Source: Prochlorococcus sp. AG-409-P19
GTDB lineage: Bacteria > Cyanobacteriota > Cyanobacteriia > PCC-6307 > Cyanobiaceae
Assembly (NCBI GenBank): GCA_003215315.1
Contig: QCKO01000008.1
Location: 1 to 43,184 of the forward strand
DNA length: 43,184 nucleotides
Direction of reading: 5' to 3'
Shown here: one piece after another, positions 40,552 to 43,184 of the stretch
Layout of the letters: the number at the start of each line of letters is the position of its first letter
How positions within the stretch are numbered: position 1 is the first letter of the stretch
Program-made: the position numbers and the translations under genes
Notes under the pieces: model-generated
What the model was told of the DNA's origin: nothing
What the model saw: the letters and a program-made list of their open reading frames with translations, nothing else
Databases searched by the model: none

Positions 40552-43184
40552 CAGAAGCAGGGTTTTGTGATTCTTCAGACTCATATATAGTTTTCGAAAT
40601 ATCATCTACCTCACAAACAGGAAAGCGATTAATTAATCTCAAAGCAGACCTCGCATTATTGCGCATTTGATTAGTGATGCATTCACAATGGGGGATCTGA
40701 GATAGCAAATCTATTGTCCTTCTCATAATACGAACAACATCTCCTTCATCAAGAGACGTATTCGAAATTAAATCACTCCAACTACATCCATCTGACCATG
40801 CTTCTACTAAACCTATTAGCTCAGAGTTCCAATAGATGGGGATAGCAATATTAAAACGCTCTTGAATAGTCTTCAATTCACGTCTAATACTGGACAGGTG
40901 ATTTAAAGCATCTTCAGCACTAGGACTAGGCATATATGCAGACCATAAATCGTGCCTATTAATTTCAGTACTAATCGCCTCAATAACACCAGCTAAAGCA
41001 GAAGGAGATAAGTCATCAAGATAACCACTTATCAAAGCCAAACCAATCCATAGTTCATTCTCCCCTCTAATAGAGCCAACACTTCTGCCAATCTCAGAGG
41101 GTTCTAAGCACTCTATACAACCAAAATGCTCAAGCACCTCTATCAATGAGAGGAAGGTATCCCAATGCCTATTAGATTTATAGTGCAGTCTCTGCTCACG
41201 CTGTGCTATTTCTAAATCTAAGTCATCCATTCTACGTCTATGCTTTTTCAGATTTTTACGATCTCCCCATTTATGGGCTGGCTGCTGTTCCAAATGATCT
41301 TCTAATGATTTAACTAACTTGGTCTGAGCTAGAACCTCACCTGCAAGATCATATTGAGGCGTATTCATATCATGCTGTTTCGACAATGTAGAAATGACAA
41401 TTGAATATTCTCTACTTTGCTCATCACCATGAACTAATTCGCCTAATCTAGACAATACAGGTGGATGCAAATGGTTTACTTCTAAGCAACTTAATTCAGC
41501 ATGAATACTTACCACTGCTTGGCACGCAACCAAAATCCAGACATTCTCAGATGTCAAGCATATGAGATAGGGAAACTTTCCATGACTATCAACTTTATCA
41601 ACAATAACAGCAGGAGTAACCTTACCAAGAAGTTGGGCAGACTTCAAGCTAACAAGTGTTCCTAAATTAGCAAACTTAAGAGCAAGCGTAAGCTCATTTT
41701 CTAATGTTTGAGCAGCTTGCCTTTTCAAGGTTTTAAGTAATCGTCTCTCTTCTCTTAGACGATTCTTATATTTCTCATAATATTCAAATTCTTCCCATGG
41801 TATATCTCCAGATGCTACACGTATTTTAGATAATTCCTCCCTTAATTCACATAACAATTCTTCTTCTTCTTCCAACTCTAAACCAACCAAGTAACGACCA
41901 AAGCTTCTTTCTATTAATTCACGAGATTTATCTAAATCATACCGCTGCAAAAGGTTAAGAACCATGCCATAACTAGGAGTAAACTGACTAATAAGGGGGT
42001 CGGATTTGCTTGTTGCCAATTGCCCAGCCTCTCTAACGCCTTCAAACCGAGTTTGCATTGTAATCACATAACCTCGTGGATCAAGACCTCGTCTACCCGC
42101 ACGACCAGCCATTTGAAGAAACTCACTACCCATTAATTGGCGATGTCCATTTTCTGTACGTTTCGAGAGAGTCGAGATCACCGTACTCCTTGCTGGCATA
42201 TTGATTCCAGCAGCGAGTGTCTCTGTAGCAAAAACCACTTTCACCAGGCCTTGCTGAAACAATTCCTCGATTAATTCTTTCCATGCGGGCAATACTCCTG
42301 CATGATGAGCAGCAACACCATTGAGTAATGCCTCAATGTGAACATGATCTCTCATTCCTTCAGGATTAACTTCTTGATAACTTGTTAAACGTTTCCCCAC
42401 TAATTCTTTTTGTTTAGGAGTTAAAAAAGAGTTTTTACCAGCAGTTTTCACAGCCTTATCACAACCTCTACGGCTAAAAATAAAATAAATTGCTGGGAGC
42501 ATATTCCTCTCAGCCATTTGTGCAAGCAAAAAATTAATCGTAGGAGACTCAGGTTGAGGAGGTTTTGAGTTACGCCCTCTTCGCTTATGACTCTTGCCAG
42601 GTCGCCAAATTTTACAATTAGAGTGCAATCCTGTTCCTTTCTCATTAAGCAATGGGTGTAATCCCTTTGCACTACAGAAACTAAATTCCAATGGAACTGG
42701 TCGATAATCACTAAAAATCAAATCAGCAGGTCCATGGACCTGCTGAATCCAATCAGTTAGTTGGCCAGCATTAGCAATCGTTGCAGATAAAGCTACAAAC
42801 TGAACAGATGTAGGACAATGAATAATCGATTCTTCCCATACAGTTCCACGTTGTGCATCATTCATATAGTGACATTCATCAAGTACAACTGTTTCCACAT
42901 CACTTAAAAGATCTTCTTTTTCGTTGGATTCGCGATAGAGCATGTTACGAAAAATCTCAGTGGTCATAACAAGAATCAAAGCCTCTCTGTTTAAACTCAA
43001 ATCACCAGTTAAGAGACCAACATTATTAGAACCAAATTGCTTTCTAAAATCCCTTAATTTTTGATTTGATAAAGCTTTAAGTGGAGTTGTATAGAAAACC
43101 TTATTACCATGTGCTATTGCTCGATGAATCGCATACTCACCAATCACAGTTTTACCTGAGCCAGTTGGTGCACTTACAACAACT
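40541..43184 (-). CDS. Ski2/Mtr4-like DEAD/DEAH-box RNA helicase, N-terminus outside window
   Basis: At least 880 residues; the frame is open through the right edge. Motif I APTGSGKT lies at 43171-43148, upstream of the first GTG in the window (43147), so the true start is outside. Motif II VLDECH, motif III SAT, and motif VI QMAGRAGRRG follow. About 400 residues come after, with the C-terminal DSHCT-like segment (LVEAWSDGCSWSDLISNTSL). This is the cyanobacterial and chloroplast (ISE2-like) Ski2 relative, thought to act on RNA. A 24-bp palindrome is inside (42723-42746). A terminator covers the stop codon. Confidence 0.93.
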   Translation of the reverse strand, partial: VVVSAPTGSGKTVIGEYAIHRAIAHGNKVFYTTPLKALSNQKLRDFRKQFGSNNVGLLTGDLSLNREALILVMTTEIFRNMLYRESNEKEDLLSDVETVVLDECHYMNDAQRGTVWEESIIHCPTSVQFVALSATIANAGQLTDWIQQVHGPADLIFSDYRPVPLEFSFCSAKGLHPLLNEKGTGLHSNCKIWRPGKSHKRRGRNSKPPQPESPTINFLLAQMAERNMLPAIYFIFSRRGCDKAVKTAGKNSFLTPKQKELVGKRLTSYQEVNPEGMRDHVHIEALLNGVAAHHAGVLPAWKELIEELFQQGLVKVVFATETLAAGINMPARSTVISTLSKRTENGHRQLMGSEFLQMAGRAGRRGLDPRGYVITMQTRFEGVREAGQLATSKSDPLISQFTPSYGMVLNLLQRYDLDKSRELIERSFGRYLVGLELEEEEELLCELREELSKIRVASGDIPWEEFEYYEKYKNRLREERRLLKTLKRQAAQTLENELTLALKFANLGTLVSLKSAQLLGKVTPAVIVDKVDSHGKFPYLICLTSENVWILVACQAVVSIHAELSCLEVNHLHPPVLSRLGELVHGDEQSREYSIVISTLSKQHDMNTPQYDLAGEVLAQTKLVKSLEDHLEQQPAHKWGDRKNLKKHRRRMDDLDLEIAQREQRLHYKSNRHWDTFLSLIEVLEHFGCIECLEPSEIGRSVGSIRGENELWIGLALISGYLDDLSPSALAGVIEAISTEINRHDLWSAYMPSPSAEDALNHLSSIRRELKTIQERFNIAIPIYWNSELIGLVEAWSDGCSWSDLISNTSLDEGDVVRIMRRTIDLLSQIPHCECITNQMRNNARSALRLINRFPVCEVDDISKTIYESEESQNPASERL
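42723..42746. repeat. 24-bp perfect palindrome inside helicase gene
   Basis: TCAGCAGGTCCA followed directly by TGGACCTGCTGA. It encodes QQVHGPAD just after motif III. By my estimate a spacer-free 24-bp palindrome is expected about 0.005 times in such a window. Confidence 0.95.

Overview
The window looks like a chromosome segment of a marine picocyanobacterium, most likely a low-light clade of Prochlorococcus. The reasons are low GC, very tight gene packing, and cyanobacterial family members and order: the atp1-atpB-atpE-atpF'-atpF-atpH-atpA-atpG operon with separate atpD-atpC, cyanobacterial RpoZ, PSRP-3/Ycf65, DUF1818, DUF3326, Ccs1/CcdA, PII, and the Ski2-like helicase beside fumC and purB. 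The genus is inferred from remembered family features, not from a search.

Layout. 1-3165: a partial secreted protein (-), a cytochrome P450 (+), a 54-residue small protein (-) and a ribbon-helix-helix protein (+). 3255-5998: an arsenic locus, with arsR (+) divergent from an arsenate-type GAPDH and the efflux protein ArsJ (-) around a dyad operator. 6067-11642: EVE-domain protein, DUF1818-rpoZ, a short Hsp70, pyrR, gpmI-secG. 11643-12543: a 0.9 kb gap with two overlapping tiny membrane-protein genes on the minus strand and the groEL terminator. 12544-16731: groES-groEL (-) divergent from atpD-atpC (+). 16839-19599: PSRP-3, a HAD phosphatase, aminopeptidase P. 19664-24247: a translationally coupled CNNM/CorC protein, DUF697 GTPase, nadD, nadE operon. 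24253-25545: DUF3326 and a 51-residue protein. 25657-31613: the main ATP synthase operon. 32110-35302: ftsW-ccdA-ccs1. 35299-40527: queF, small proteins, glnB, tlyA, purB, fumC. 40541-43184: a Ski2/Mtr4-like helicase that runs off the right edge.

The genes encode nearly a complete F1Fo ATP synthase in two units, chaperonin, NAD synthesis (NadD to NadE), cytochrome c maturation (CcdA/Ccs1), nitrogen signalling (PII), arsenate detoxification (GAPDH makes 1-arseno-3-phosphoglycerate, ArsJ exports it, ArsR senses arsenite) and central metabolism (GpmI, FumC, PurB).

The most unusual signals are structural, not gene content. (1) A perfect 12-bp-arm hairpin contains the ftsW start codon. (2) The atpB-atpE gap can fold as a three-way junction with a competing helix. 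(3) A 61-bp palindrome with 30-bp perfect arms lies between atpC and PSRP-3. (4) Several long perfect inverted repeats lie inside coding sequence (two in hsp70, one in an 86-residue gene, a 24-bp palindrome in the helicase), more than I expect by chance. Small unannotated genes are at 2119-2283, 12022-12284 and 25390-25545. No tRNA, rRNA, IS element or CRISPR array was seen.
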